NCBI GenBank assembly: GCA_001799565.1
Contig: MGTS01000042.1
Span: 65,016 to 129,015 of the forward strand
Source: Elusimicrobia bacterium GWA2_51_34
GTDB taxonomy: Bacteria; Elusimicrobiota; Elusimicrobia; Elusimicrobiales; UBA9959
Direction of reading: 5' to 3'
Length of the DNA stretch: 64,000 nucleotides
Under the pieces are notes generated by a model. It was not told the origin of the DNA. It saw only the letters and a list, made by a program, of their open reading frames with translations, and ran no database searches. Below are positions 1-7,628 of this stretch, piece after piece (position 1 is the first letter of the stretch; each line of letters begins with the position of its first letter). The position numbers and the translations under genes were made by a program.

Positions 1-66
1 AAGTTTGATTTAACTATCGCAAGTCTGATCGCCGGCGTGAAATATGCCGTGAATTGTGAGTGTTGA
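1..66 (+). CDS. C-terminal end of an upstream CDS (partial)
   Basis: Frame 1 is open from the first base to a TGA at 64-66 and encodes 21 residues ending AVNCEC. The next gene starts eight bases later, the tight spacing seen throughout this polysaccharide cluster, so this is probably the 3' end of a cluster gene cut by the window edge. The fragment is too short to assign a family. It could also be a chance open frame. Confidence 0.35.
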   Translation, partial: KFDLTIASLIAGVKYAVNCEC

Positions 67-73
67 GGCTGAA

Positions 74-994
74 ATGGTAAAAAAAACTGTTTTAATAACC
101 GGCGCTACGGGGTTCCTTGGGAGTCATTTAGCCAGGAAATTCGTGAATGAAGGATATGAGGTCGTAATCCTGAAAAGAAGCTTCTCTGATATGCAGCGCA
201 TCGCGGACATAACGGATAAGGTTGTTTCTTACGACATAGACAAAATAGATATTGCTGCTCCGTTCAAAAAACACAGGATCACTTCAGTTATTCACGCAGC
301 TACTACCTATGGGAAAAACCAGGAAGAAAAAAGCGAGATAGTGGATATTAATCTTTATTTCCCCTTAAGACTTCTGGAAGCGTCGATCCGGAATCGTGTC
401 GATGTTTTTATTAACACCGATACTTTCTTCGACCCCGGTTATAAATATCTCCAAGCTTATTCGCTTTCAAAAAGCCAGTTCGTGGAATGGTTAAAGATAG
501 CAGATAGCAAGATCAAGATCTTTAATATGAAGCTTGAACATATATACGGCGAAATGGACAGCCCTTTAAAATTCATTCCCGCCATCGTAATACAGCTTGT
601 GGAGCGGTCGAAAGAGATCAAAATGCGCAAGGGCGACCGTAAAAGGGATTTTATTTATGTGAGCGATGTTATTGACGCCTATGCGGCGGTCGTTGCCAAG
701 AGGGTAAAATTCAAGCAAGGGTTCCATGAATATGGCGTAGGCACAGGCAGATCTGTATCAATAAAAGATGTCGTCAGGCTTGTTAAGGAGTTAACCGGCA
801 ACAAAAAAACATTCCTGAATCTTGAGGCGCTGCCCCTGGAAAAAAGCGAGATGGCTGATTCGGCGGCGGATACCCGGAGCATCAGAAAGGAACTCGGTTG
901 GCGTCCCAAAGTTTCTTTGCCGAAAGGCCTGCAAAGAGTAATAGCCTGGCATAGAAATAATCTTAAAATTCAAATGGTTCCAAGTGATGATTAA
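74..994 (+). CDS. NAD-dependent epimerase/dehydratase (extended SDR)
   Basis: A 306-residue extended short-chain dehydrogenase, the family that converts nucleotide-activated sugars. The N-terminus has the Rossmann dinucleotide loop TGATGFLGSH, and the YSLSK sequence near residue 129 supplies the catalytic Tyr and Lys (YxxxK). The C-terminal ELGWRPKVSL stretch is typical of sugar-nucleotide epimerases and dehydratases. A GTG at 56 would add six residues, but the ATG at 74 follows GAGG at a good distance and is preferred. The next gene overlaps its 3' end by 8 bp. The exact sugar is not readable. Related enzymes include UDP-glucose 4-epimerases, CDP-abequose-type synthases and dTDP-sugar reductases. 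Context places it in assembly of a surface polysaccharide. Confidence 0.85.
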   Translation: MVKKTVLITGATGFLGSHLARKFVNEGYEVVILKRSFSDMQRIADITDKVVSYDIDKIDIAAPFKKHRITSVIHAATTYGKNQEEKSEIVDINLYFPLRLLEASIRNRVDVFINTDTFFDPGYKYLQAYSLSKSQFVEWLKIADSKIKIFNMKLEHIYGEMDSPLKFIPAIVIQLVERSKEIKMRKGDRKRDFIYVSDVIDAYAAVVAKRVKFKQGFHEYGVGTGRSVSIKDVVRLVKELTGNKKTFLNLEALPLEKSEMADSAADTRSIRKELGWRPKVSLPKGLQRVIAWHRNNLKIQMVPSDD

Positions 995-2120
995 GATCAT
1001 AATCTTCGCGGATTGTAAGTCGGCGCATACCGCCAGATATGTTGATGTCCTGGCCAGGGAGATATTCGCCGTGGATGAAATACTGGTTCTCAATACCAGG
1101 AACGAATCGGCGGTAAGAAACGATGTGAAAATAGTTAATCTGCTGGCCTTTTATAAAAAGGTCGCCAGGCCGGAGAAGCTGCCTGATAAAGTGTTGTTTT
1201 ATGCCTCAATGTGTTTTGCGTTTTTTAAGGCGGCATACCTTATCCGGAAATATAAACCCGCATATGTACATGCGCTCAGGCTGCAATATGAAGGATATTT
1301 GGCCAACCTGGTATCGTATGTACATAAAACCAAATATGTCTATTCGATCTGGGGCCAGGACCTGATCGCTTATATGCTAAGGCCCGGCCATTCCCTAATG
1401 CTCCGGGCAATACTCAAAAGGGCGTCTGTTGTTATTGCGGATACCTGGCGGGACTATTATATAGTTGCTGCTAACTCAAAAAAACGGGTCAGGGCATATG
1501 TTATGCCCGCTAATTATGGCGTTGAACTGAAGGAATACGATATAAACGGCCTGGCACAAAAACACGGTGATGATGAAGTCAGGGTCATCAATGTCCGGTA
1601 CCCTGGCGATACGTTCTATACAAAAGCGGCAGATATGCTTGGCTTGATAGAGCGCACCGAAGACAAGAATGTGAAGTACTTAATAGATACAAAAGTCGCC
1701 AATAAAGCGGCATTCATGTTTAAGAAGCAGGCTGATAAATTAAATAAAAAAAATTACGAGCTATATCTCGACAACACACGGGCCGAATTTCTTGAGCTCC
1801 TGAAGAAATCTCACATCTACTTGTCCCTGACTTATATCGACGGCTTCCCTATTTCACTTATTGAGGCGGTGCAGCACGGTTTGATACCCGTGTTAAGCAA
1901 ATATATGCCTGTCAGGGAGTATTTTATTGAAGGTGAAAATTGCTTCTATGTAGATCCGGCGGATACGGACGAAATAATACGGATGATAGCCTATATTAAA
2001 TCAGCCCCGGAATTGAGAAAGAGGATGTTAAAAAACAATATCGAGCTGCTAGGCAAATTTCAATATATGAAAAATATAAGTGTTTTAAAAGAAATATTAG
2101 TTGCTGACAGTAGAGAATAA
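987..2120 (+). CDS. Glycosyltransferase, GT4-like (GT-B fold)
   Basis: About 377 residues with GT-B architecture. An N-terminal acceptor domain contains YVHALRLQYEGY and a WGQDL segment. A C-terminal donor domain has the GT4-type block YIDGFPISLIEAVQHG, whose glutamates normally contact the nucleotide-sugar phosphate, followed by GENCFYVDPAD. It should transfer a sugar from a nucleotide donor to a growing lipid-linked oligosaccharide at the inner membrane. The start is ATG 987, with GTG 984 as an alternative one codon earlier. It overlaps the preceding epimerase, so the two are co-translated. Donor and acceptor cannot be inferred. Confidence 0.85.
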   Translation: MIKIIIFADCKSAHTARYVDVLAREIFAVDEILVLNTRNESAVRNDVKIVNLLAFYKKVARPEKLPDKVLFYASMCFAFFKAAYLIRKYKPAYVHALRLQYEGYLANLVSYVHKTKYVYSIWGQDLIAYMLRPGHSLMLRAILKRASVVIADTWRDYYIVAANSKKRVRAYVMPANYGVELKEYDINGLAQKHGDDEVRVINVRYPGDTFYTKAADMLGLIERTEDKNVKYLIDTKVANKAAFMFKKQADKLNKKNYELYLDNTRAEFLELLKKSHIYLSLTYIDGFPISLIEAVQHGLIPVLSKYMPVREYFIEGENCFYVDPADTDEIIRMIAYIKSAPELRKRMLKNNIELLGKFQYMKNISVLKEILVADSRE

Positions 2121-2155
2121 AATCTGTAAATGGTGAGGCTGAGATTTGTACGATT

Positions 2156-3655
2156 ATGCGCATCCTGCTGATTGCCCCTCCTTTTTACCAGTTTATCGGC
2201 TTTTACAACCGGTATTTTCCGCTTGGGCTGGCGTATTTGGCCGCGGTATTAAAAGAACGCGGCCATGAGGTTTCGGTTTATGATTCCGACACCAACATCA
2301 ACCCGGACAAAATGAATTTTGCGGTGCTGGAGCAAAGCTATCCCAAGTACCTTAAAGCCGTTGCGGATGAAGCGCATCCGGTGTTTGAAGGAATTAAACA
2401 AAAATTAAATAAATTTAACCCCGAACTTATAGGGATATCTGCATGGACAACTTATGTCGCTTCTTCCATGAAAACGGCAGAAATATGTAAAAAATGGAAT
2501 GCGTCTGTGCCTGTGGTGATGGGAGGGCCGCATATTTCGATAAAAGGGGAGGAACTTCTGCGGATATGCGCGGATGTGGATGTGTTGGTGAGGGGGGAGG
2601 GTGAGGAAACGCTGCCGGAACTGGCTACATTGCTGCAAACCAAAAAGTTTATCCCAGATGAACTTAAAAAAGTAAATGGCATTGCATTCCGCGCGCCTGA
2701 AGGCATAACAACTACGCCTGACCGGGAATTCGCGCGGAACCTGGATGCCATGCCGTTTCCCGCCAGGGACTTGCTTGTGCATAAAGACGCCTACGACTGC
2801 GAGGATATGGGGCTTTTAATGACTACGCGGGGCTGCCCTTTTGCCTGTACCTATTGCGCCACAACCATTTGGGGACGGAAAGTGCGCAGCCGCTCCATAG
2901 CGAATATTATTGAAGAGGTTAAAAGCGTTGCGGCGCGTTACGGCACAAAACAATTTGCTTTTAAGGATGATTCGTTTACAATAAACAGAGCACGCACACT
3001 TGCTTTTTGTGAAGCTCTGATAAAGGAGCACTTGAACATTAACTGGGAGTGCAATGCCAGGGTAGATTCGCTGGACGCGGAGTTACTTGCCAGAATGCGA
3101 AAGGCCGGCTGCAACAGCATTAAGGTTGGGATAGAAACAGGCAGCGAGCGCATACTGAAGCTGGTAAACAAAAATATCACACTTGAACAATGCCGCCAAG
3201 CGGCAAAAGCCTTAAGAGACTCCGGAATCCACTGGACAGCATATTTCATGATAGGCTTGCCCACCGAAACCAAAGAGGATATGAACAAGACCCTGAGCTT
3301 CATGAAAGAGCTCCGGCCGGATTTCGCTTCTCTCAGTGTCTATGAACCATTCCCCGGGACTAAGCTCTACGATATCGGAGTTGAGATGGGGCTGGTTTGT
3401 CCAGAGAGGACACGAGAAGACTATTTCACTATTTCGCCAAAATACTATTACGTAAAAAATGTCATGCACCGCATTGACACGATGCCGGAAGAAGAATTTG
3501 TGCGGGTGGAAGCTGAGATAAAATGCGAGTTTCGCCGGTACAACCTGTCTTTCACTCGCCTGGCCCGCCGGGCTTTATCCCGAACCGGAGTTTATTTAAA
3601 CCGTCCTTCAATATTATTCAGTGACATTAAAAAGTTTCTGGCGTATGTCAGCTAG
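2156..3655 (+). CDS. B12-binding domain radical SAM enzyme
   Basis: A 499-residue protein with two recognisable parts. Residues about 1-150 form a cobalamin-binding Rossmann domain (YFPLGLAYLAAVLKERGHEV, later VVMGGPHISIKG). From about residue 222 a radical SAM core carries the cluster motif CPFACTYC inside TTRGCPFACTYCATTIWG, followed by the KVGIETGSE strand motif. Class B radical SAM enzymes of this architecture perform methylations, ring rearrangements and lipid or sugar modifications. Its position between a GT4 and other polysaccharide genes suggests modification of the polymer or its lipid carrier, which is inference. It ends at a TAG, immediately followed by the left copy of a direct repeat that brackets the next gene. 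Confidence 0.85.
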   Translation: MRILLIAPPFYQFIGFYNRYFPLGLAYLAAVLKERGHEVSVYDSDTNINPDKMNFAVLEQSYPKYLKAVADEAHPVFEGIKQKLNKFNPELIGISAWTTYVASSMKTAEICKKWNASVPVVMGGPHISIKGEELLRICADVDVLVRGEGEETLPELATLLQTKKFIPDELKKVNGIAFRAPEGITTTPDREFARNLDAMPFPARDLLVHKDAYDCEDMGLLMTTRGCPFACTYCATTIWGRKVRSRSIANIIEEVKSVAARYGTKQFAFKDDSFTINRARTLAFCEALIKEHLNINWECNARVDSLDAELLARMRKAGCNSIKVGIETGSERILKLVNKNITLEQCRQAAKALRDSGIHWTAYFMIGLPTETKEDMNKTLSFMKELRPDFASLSVYEPFPGTKLYDIGVEMGLVCPERTREDYFTISPKYYYVKNVMHRIDTMPEEEFVRVEAEIKCEFRRYNLSFTRLARRALSRTGVYLNRPSILFSDIKKFLAYVS

Positions 3656-3656
3656 A

Positions 3657-3699
3657 ATCCGGTGACATAATACCTATATCGGGCCTCAGCAAAGGCGGG
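3657..3699. repeat. Left direct repeat flanking the nucleotidyltransferase gene
   Basis: About 43 bp beginning one base after the TAG of the radical SAM gene, with the core GGTGACATAATACC and then a CTCAGC..GGCGGGG tail. A copy with only a few mismatches and a short indel lies at 4806-4846, directly after the stop of the next gene. Together they bracket that single gene. Confidence 0.75.
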
Positions 3700-3702
3700 G
3701 AG

Positions 3703-3740
3703 TTGAAGTTATACGTAGAATTGGTATAATATACGTATAA
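3703..3740 (+). promoter_or_regulatory. Sigma-70-type promoter with palindromic operator
   Basis: TTGAAG at 3703-3708 and a perfect TATAAT at 3725-3730 are separated by 16 bp. An 8-bp perfect inverted repeat, TTATACGT (3709-3716) and ACGTATAA (3733-3740), surrounds the -10 box, the placement expected for a repressor operator. The start codon lies at 3759. This gives the nucleotidyltransferase gene its own regulated promoter, independent of the polysaccharide operon. Confidence 0.7.
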
Positions 3741-3758
3741 CCAGGCGGGGGCTATTTT

Positions 3759-4805
3759 ATGCGCAGACTTTCTCCTGAAACACATACTCTTTACGCTGAG
3801 CTGATGGACCAGCTTACAGCTATTGAGGCGCGCCATTCCATAGGCACGCTTAAAGGCTGTTTTACAACCAAAAACGTAAAAGGTGAAACTTACTGCTATT
3901 TTCAATATTTCGGCCTTAACGGCACAGCAGTGCAGCTATACCTGGGTCGCAAGACTCCGGCGTTGGACGCGCTTGCCGCGAAATTCAAAGACGAAAAAGC
4001 CCTTTTTGAACCTGACCTGGACCGTATAAAGAAGCTCTGCGCCCAGATAAAGGCAGGCGGCGGCCTGCATACCGATGCTGCTCACGCTAAAGTGCTGTCC
4101 GCCCTGGCCGCCTGCGGTGTGTTCCGCCTTGGGGGCGTGCTGGTAGGAACGCACGCTTTCGCCGCCATGGGGAATATGCTGGGCATTAACTGGGAGGCGG
4201 CGGTAAAGACACAGGATATAGACATAGCCGCCTCTAAAGCCATAAATATAGCTCTCCCCGCAGGAAAAGCCGATGTGCCGGCGGCGTTGGAAAATCTGGA
4301 GCTCGGCTTTCTGCCTGTGCCTCAGCTGGACCATAAAAACCCCTCCACTTCTTTTAAGGTGCGCGGCAGTACGCTCACCGTGAATATCCTGACTCCCGGC
4401 GCAAAAGAAGGGCTTAAGCCGATTTTTATCCCCTCACTGAACACCGCCGCCCAGCCGCTGCTTTTTCTTGATTACATTACGGAAGCCACGGAGCGCGCCG
4501 CAGTTGTGAATAGCGGCGGCATATTGGTAAGCCTGCCAAACCCGGCCCGGTTCGCTTTCCATAAATTGATAATAAGCCGCGAGCGGGCGGCGGCAATGCA
4601 GGCCAAGGTGCAAAAAGATCTGGCCCAGGCCGCGGCATTGTTTAGTGTGCTGGCTGAAGACCGGCCCGGTGATATATTGTTGGCATATGAGGCGATAACC
4701 GCACGGGGTCCGTTATGGAACGGTAAACTTAAAAAGGCTCTGCCGATATTTGCCGCAAAATATCCGGAGGAGCATAAAAAACTTCTTTCTCTTATTCCGC
4801 GGTAA
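3759..4805 (+). CDS. GSU2403-family nucleotidyltransferase-fold protein
   Basis: A 348-residue protein resembling the GSU2403 family of nucleotidyltransferase-fold proteins. The N-terminal block includes LKGCFTTKNVKGETYCYFQY. The probable active-site region reads GGVLVGTHAFAAMG followed by TQDIDIA, where the DID pair matches the metal-binding aspartates of the nucleotidyltransferase fold. Its biochemical role is not established. The fold is shared with AbiEii and MNT-type toxins, so a defence or toxin-like role is possible. It has its own promoter with an operator palindrome, is flanked by about 40-bp direct repeats, and interrupts a polysaccharide operon. All three point to an acquired cargo gene. 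No obvious antitoxin ORF is adjacent. Confidence 0.75.
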   Translation: MRRLSPETHTLYAELMDQLTAIEARHSIGTLKGCFTTKNVKGETYCYFQYFGLNGTAVQLYLGRKTPALDALAAKFKDEKALFEPDLDRIKKLCAQIKAGGGLHTDAAHAKVLSALAACGVFRLGGVLVGTHAFAAMGNMLGINWEAAVKTQDIDIAASKAINIALPAGKADVPAALENLELGFLPVPQLDHKNPSTSFKVRGSTLTVNILTPGAKEGLKPIFIPSLNTAAQPLLFLDYITEATERAAVVNSGGILVSLPNPARFAFHKLIISRERAAAMQAKVQKDLAQAAALFSVLAEDRPGDILLAYEAITARGPLWNGKLKKALPIFAAKYPEEHKKLLSLIPR

Positions 4806-4846
4806 ATCAGGTGACATAATACCGATATGGGATCTCAGCAGGCGGG
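4806..4846. repeat. Right direct repeat flanking the nucleotidyltransferase gene
   Basis: Starts immediately after the TAA stop and repeats the ATC..GGTGACATAATACC..ATAT..GG..CTCAGC..GGCGGGG pattern of 3657-3699. Both copies begin within one base of a stop codon. A third copy of the 14-bp core occurs at 9061-9074. Confidence 0.75.
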
Positions 4847-4930
4847 GGGGTACGTCAGCCCGTACATTAAAAATCGAGAAAAAGATGTTTACACCAGGTT
4901 TCTGATATTTTTAGATATATTTTTTTCGCA

Positions 4931-4999
4931 ATGAAAATCTCCATTATCACCACTTGTCTTAATTCGGCCGCCACTGTGGCGGACACGCTCTGGGCTTGA
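4931..4999 (+). pseudogene. 5' remnant of a GT2 glycosyltransferase gene
   Basis: The first 59 bases match the start of the intact GT2 gene at 6518-6576 with four differences. The reading frame gives MKISIITTCLNSAATVADTL, two codons and then TGA. Three of the four differences change an amino acid, so this is not a fresh copy; it looks like the stump of a divergent homologous allele. Similarity ends at about 4989, and the -35 box of the AbiE promoter begins at 4996. The AbiE cassette therefore starts almost exactly where the remnant stops. Confidence 0.8.
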
Positions 5000-5057
5000 C
5001 TTATCGGGATAACCTGCTATACTATTTCCGTAAGTAATCAATAATGATTAGTTACGG
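4996..5057 (+). promoter_or_regulatory. abiE promoter and operator
   Basis: TTGACT (4996-5001) and TATACT (5018-5023, with an extended TGC) are 16 bp apart, a strong sigma-70-type promoter. Just downstream lies a 13-bp inverted repeat, CCGTAAGTAATCA (5028-5040) and TGATTAGTTACGG (5045-5057), with one mismatch and a 4-bp spacer. It ends six bases before the antitoxin start. AbiEi antitoxins are known to repress their own operon by binding inverted repeats in the promoter, so this is the expected autoregulatory site. Confidence 0.75.
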
Positions 5058-5063
5058 GAATAT

Positions 5064-5696
5064 ATGAAATTTGGGGATTTTAAGACTAAGTTCAGGGATT
5101 TGCCTTTGCTGCCTAGCAGGATTATCTTTGGCAACGCCAGCGGGGCGGAACTTAACCAGCTTAACCGATGGCGCAAACAAGGGCTTCTGCTTCAATTACG
5201 GCGCGGTTTGTATATGCTCGGCAAAGCCGACCGCAAGATTGAACCAAGCAGGATGTATATGGCCGGACAAATTTATCAGCCTTCTTATGTAAGCCTGGAA
5301 TATGCCCTTAACCGGTACGGCCTGATTCCGGAAAGGGTGGCCGATGTGACTTCAATTGCAACCAAAAAGACCGCAATCTTTGCAAATGATTTCGGCACGT
5401 TTACCTACCAGACCGTGAGACCGGCCGCTTTCCGGGGTTTTGTCTCCGGCAATGATGAGGCGGGGCTGCCGTATTTTATCGCGGAGCCGGAGAAGGCGGT
5501 GGCCGATTTTGTTTACATGAATCTTGACAGGATTACGGCCGGCGCTGCGGAAAAGACGCTATTGGAATCTTTCCGTTTCCAGAATCTGGGCTTGTTAAGA
5601 AAAAAGAAAATTGCGGATTACTTCGGTTTATTTAACAGCGGAAAAATGGCTGAGATCGGAGAAATTTTACAGGCCATGGCGAGGAGAAGACCATGA
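5064..5696 (+). CDS. abiEi: AbiEi-type antitoxin / transcriptional autorepressor
   Basis: A 210-residue protein with an N-terminal winged-helix region (LNRWRKQGLLLQLRRGLYML) followed by the AbiEi signature stretch YVSLEYALNRYGLIPE. It continues into an all-purpose C-terminal domain ending in a basic tail. In type IV AbiE systems this protein binds its own promoter and neutralises the nucleotidyltransferase toxin without a stable complex. It overlaps the toxin gene by 4 bp (ATGA), so the pair is translationally coupled, and it has its own promoter and operator just upstream. No strong Shine-Dalgarno is visible. The alternative reading, a stand-alone regulator, is unlikely given the partner. 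Confidence 0.88.
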   Translation: MKFGDFKTKFRDLPLLPSRIIFGNASGAELNQLNRWRKQGLLLQLRRGLYMLGKADRKIEPSRMYMAGQIYQPSYVSLEYALNRYGLIPERVADVTSIATKKTAIFANDFGTFTYQTVRPAAFRGFVSGNDEAGLPYFIAEPEKAVADFVYMNLDRITAGAAEKTLLESFRFQNLGLLRKKKIADYFGLFNSGKMAEIGEILQAMARRRP

Positions 5697-6511
5697 TAGA
5701 GGCCTTGAAACAGGAATTGTCGGGCGACGCTTCGGTTGAGGATAAAACCAACAGGGCCAGGGAATTCCTTCAGATCCTGGCGCTTAAGTCTTTGTCAGAC
5801 CAGAACGCGTTTTTCAGTATCGCTTTTATCGGCGGCACGGCATTACGCATTATTTTCGGGCTGCGGCGGTTTTCAGAGGATCTGGACTTCTCTGTTATCA
5901 GCGCTAAAGGCTACGATTTCACCGCAATCTGCGGCGGGCTTGTGAAGGTTTTTCACCTTAATGGCCTTAAGGCCGTCTTGGATAAGAAGAATGTAAAAAC
6001 GGTAAATTCCGCTTTTTTAAGTTTCCCCGGTTTGCCGCAAGCTTTAGGCTTGTCCGGGCATAAACAGGAAAAGCTGTCTATTAAAATTGAAGTGGATACA
6101 AATCCGCCCGCCGGCTGGAGCAAGCAGACAACCGTACTGAATAAGACATATCTGTTCAGCGTGGCGCATTATGACCTGCCGTCGATGTTTGCGGGAAAGC
6201 TTCACGCCTGTTTTTATAGGCGTTATACGAAAGGGCGCGATATCTATGACCTTTTCTGGTACCTTGGCAGGAAGGTTCAGCCCAACTTTGAAATGCTGAA
6301 CAACGCGGTCGCCCAAAGCCAGGGGCGGGCGCCGGGAGTGGATGCGGGGAATTTTAAGGAATTTATGATTGAGAGAGCGGGTAATATTGATCTGGTCGCA
6401 GCGAAGAAAGATGTTGAGAAATTTCTTGAGGACAAATCCGAGTTGAAACTTTTCAATAAGGTTACCCTGGCCGCTGCAATCAATTCAGCCGGACAGGGCA
6501 TAAATATCTGA
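5693..6511 (+). CDS. abiEii: AbiEii-type nucleotidyltransferase toxin
   Basis: A 272-residue AbiEii/AbiGii toxin-family protein. The nucleotidyltransferase motif reads FIGGTALRIIFG then RRFSEDLDF, giving the GG/T loop and the catalytic acidic pair. A downstream LPSMFAGKLHACFYRRYTKGRDIYDLFWY region matches the conserved Lys/Arg/Asp block (two segments here). These enzymes block growth by modifying an RNA target, in some homologues tRNA acceptor ends, and can give abortive phage resistance. All key residues appear present, so the gene looks functional. It is followed after six bases by the intact GT2 gene, so the cassette sits tightly inside the polysaccharide cluster. Confidence 0.9.
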   Translation: MIEALKQELSGDASVEDKTNRAREFLQILALKSLSDQNAFFSIAFIGGTALRIIFGLRRFSEDLDFSVISAKGYDFTAICGGLVKVFHLNGLKAVLDKKNVKTVNSAFLSFPGLPQALGLSGHKQEKLSIKIEVDTNPPAGWSKQTTVLNKTYLFSVAHYDLPSMFAGKLHACFYRRYTKGRDIYDLFWYLGRKVQPNFEMLNNAVAQSQGRAPGVDAGNFKEFMIERAGNIDLVAAKKDVEKFLEDKSELKLFNKVTLAAAINSAGQGINI

Positions 6512-6517
6512 ACGCTA

Positions 6518-7261
6518 ATGAAAATCTCCATTATCACCGCCTGTTTTAATTCGGCCGCCACTATGGCGGACACGCTTAAGTCCGTGTCCGGGCAGGATTA
6601 TGGCGACATAGAGCATATTATTGTGGACGGCGGTTCCACAGATAACTCGCTTGCGCTGGTAAGAGAGCACGGCAAGCGCGTAAGCCGCGTGATAAGCGAA
6701 TCTGACACGGGTATATACGACGCCCTGAATAAGGGCATAAAGGCTGCCGGCGGCGATATTGTGGGGATTCTGCACTCCGACGACCTTTACGCAAATGATT
6801 CCGTTCTGCAAAAGGTGGCGGAGTTTATGTCCGCCAAAAGTGTGGAGAGCTGTTACGGGGACTTGGTCTATGTAGAACGCGGGAATACGGCTAAAATAGC
6901 CCGCCGCTGGCAGGCCGGCGAGTATGACCGGGAGAACTTTAAACGTGGGTGGATGCCTCCGCATCCGGCTTTTTTCCTAAAGCGCGCGATTTACGAAAAA
7001 TATGGGCTTTATAACCTGGCTTTTCCGCTGGCTTCCGACTACGAACTGATGCTTAGAATACTTTACCGCCACGGCATAAGCACGGCCTATCTGCCGGAGG
7101 TACTGGTCAAAATGCGCCGCGGGGGGACAAGCCGGGCCGGACCTATAAATACCGGCAGAATGCTGCTTGAAAACTACCGGGCCTGGAAATGCAACAACCT
7201 GCCGGTTAACCCGCTTACCTTTATAATGAAGCCTTTATCAAAACTGTCCCAGTTTAGATAA
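6518..7261 (+). CDS. Family 2 glycosyltransferase
   Basis: A 247-residue GT-A fold enzyme. It begins ISIITACFNSAATMADTL, has the nucleotide-binding IIVDGGSTDNS, a DTGIYDALNKGI block and LHSDDLY as the metal-binding DxD-type site. The later GWMPPHPAFFLKR and PLASDYELMLR are typical of WcaA/colanic-type GT2 enzymes. It should add one sugar to a lipid-linked repeat unit at the cytoplasmic membrane. Its first 59 bases are repeated in the remnant at 4931, so the AbiE pair is bracketed by direct repeats of this gene's 5' end. It has no clear ribosome-binding site and is probably translated by coupling to abiEii. Confidence 0.85.
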   Translation: MKISIITACFNSAATMADTLKSVSGQDYGDIEHIIVDGGSTDNSLALVREHGKRVSRVISESDTGIYDALNKGIKAAGGDIVGILHSDDLYANDSVLQKVAEFMSAKSVESCYGDLVYVERGNTAKIARRWQAGEYDRENFKRGWMPPHPAFFLKRAIYEKYGLYNLAFPLASDYELMLRILYRHGISTAYLPEVLVKMRRGGTSRAGPINTGRMLLENYRAWKCNNLPVNPLTFIMKPLSKLSQFR

Positions 7262-7355
7262 GGTTGGGATGCCAGGGGATAAAGAGTAAAGAGGCAGATG
7301 CATCAACATTGTACGGCTAAACAACCATAAACAGTTTGAAGGAAACTGGAAGGGG

Positions 7356-7383
7356 GTGACTTTTAAAAGAAATACGCTATAAT
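7356..7383 (+). promoter_or_regulatory. Probable promoter in the gap before the glycosylphosphotransferase
   Basis: GTGACT (7356-7361) and a perfect TATAAT (7378-7383) are 16 bp apart. The site lies in the 367-bp gap 7262-7628, which otherwise holds only a possible 28-codon leader ORF. A transcript from here would have a leader of about 240 bases before the next large gene. Confidence 0.45.
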
Positions 7384-7421
7384 AAAATGCGGCAGATTGC
7401 TAAAGATGATAACATAATGCC

Positions 7422-7508
7422 ATGAAATTGGATAAATTGCTCAGTTTTGTGTCGGATGTTGAGAACTTCCTGGAAAATCCATCCGACAGGGAGATCTTTA
7501 CCAAATAA
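7422..7508 (+). CDS. Possible 28-codon leader peptide or gene remnant
   Basis: ATG at 7422 to TAA at 7506-7508 encodes MKLDKLLSFVSDVENF then LENPSDREIFTK. The composition is protein-like and amphipathic, and it lies just downstream of a good promoter, but there is no clear ribosome-binding site and no family match I recognise. It could be a leader peptide or the tail of a decayed gene. Nothing else coding is visible between 7262 and 7628. Confidence 0.25.
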   Translation: MKLDKLLSFVSDVENFLENPSDREIFTK

Positions 7509-7628
7509 AACATTCTCAGCCTGATAAAGGAAAAAACATAAAAGGATAAAGGCTTCTTTTCGCAAGGCGGGGGAACTGTAACTAAAATCACAGCTTCAGG
7601 GGCTTTCAGAAATAGTAAAATTAAAGTA

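Noticed and set aside
7377-7565. 62-codon minus-strand frame in the gap before the glycosylphosphotransferase
   Set aside because: No ribosome-binding site or recognisable motif, and a plus-strand promoter lies within it.
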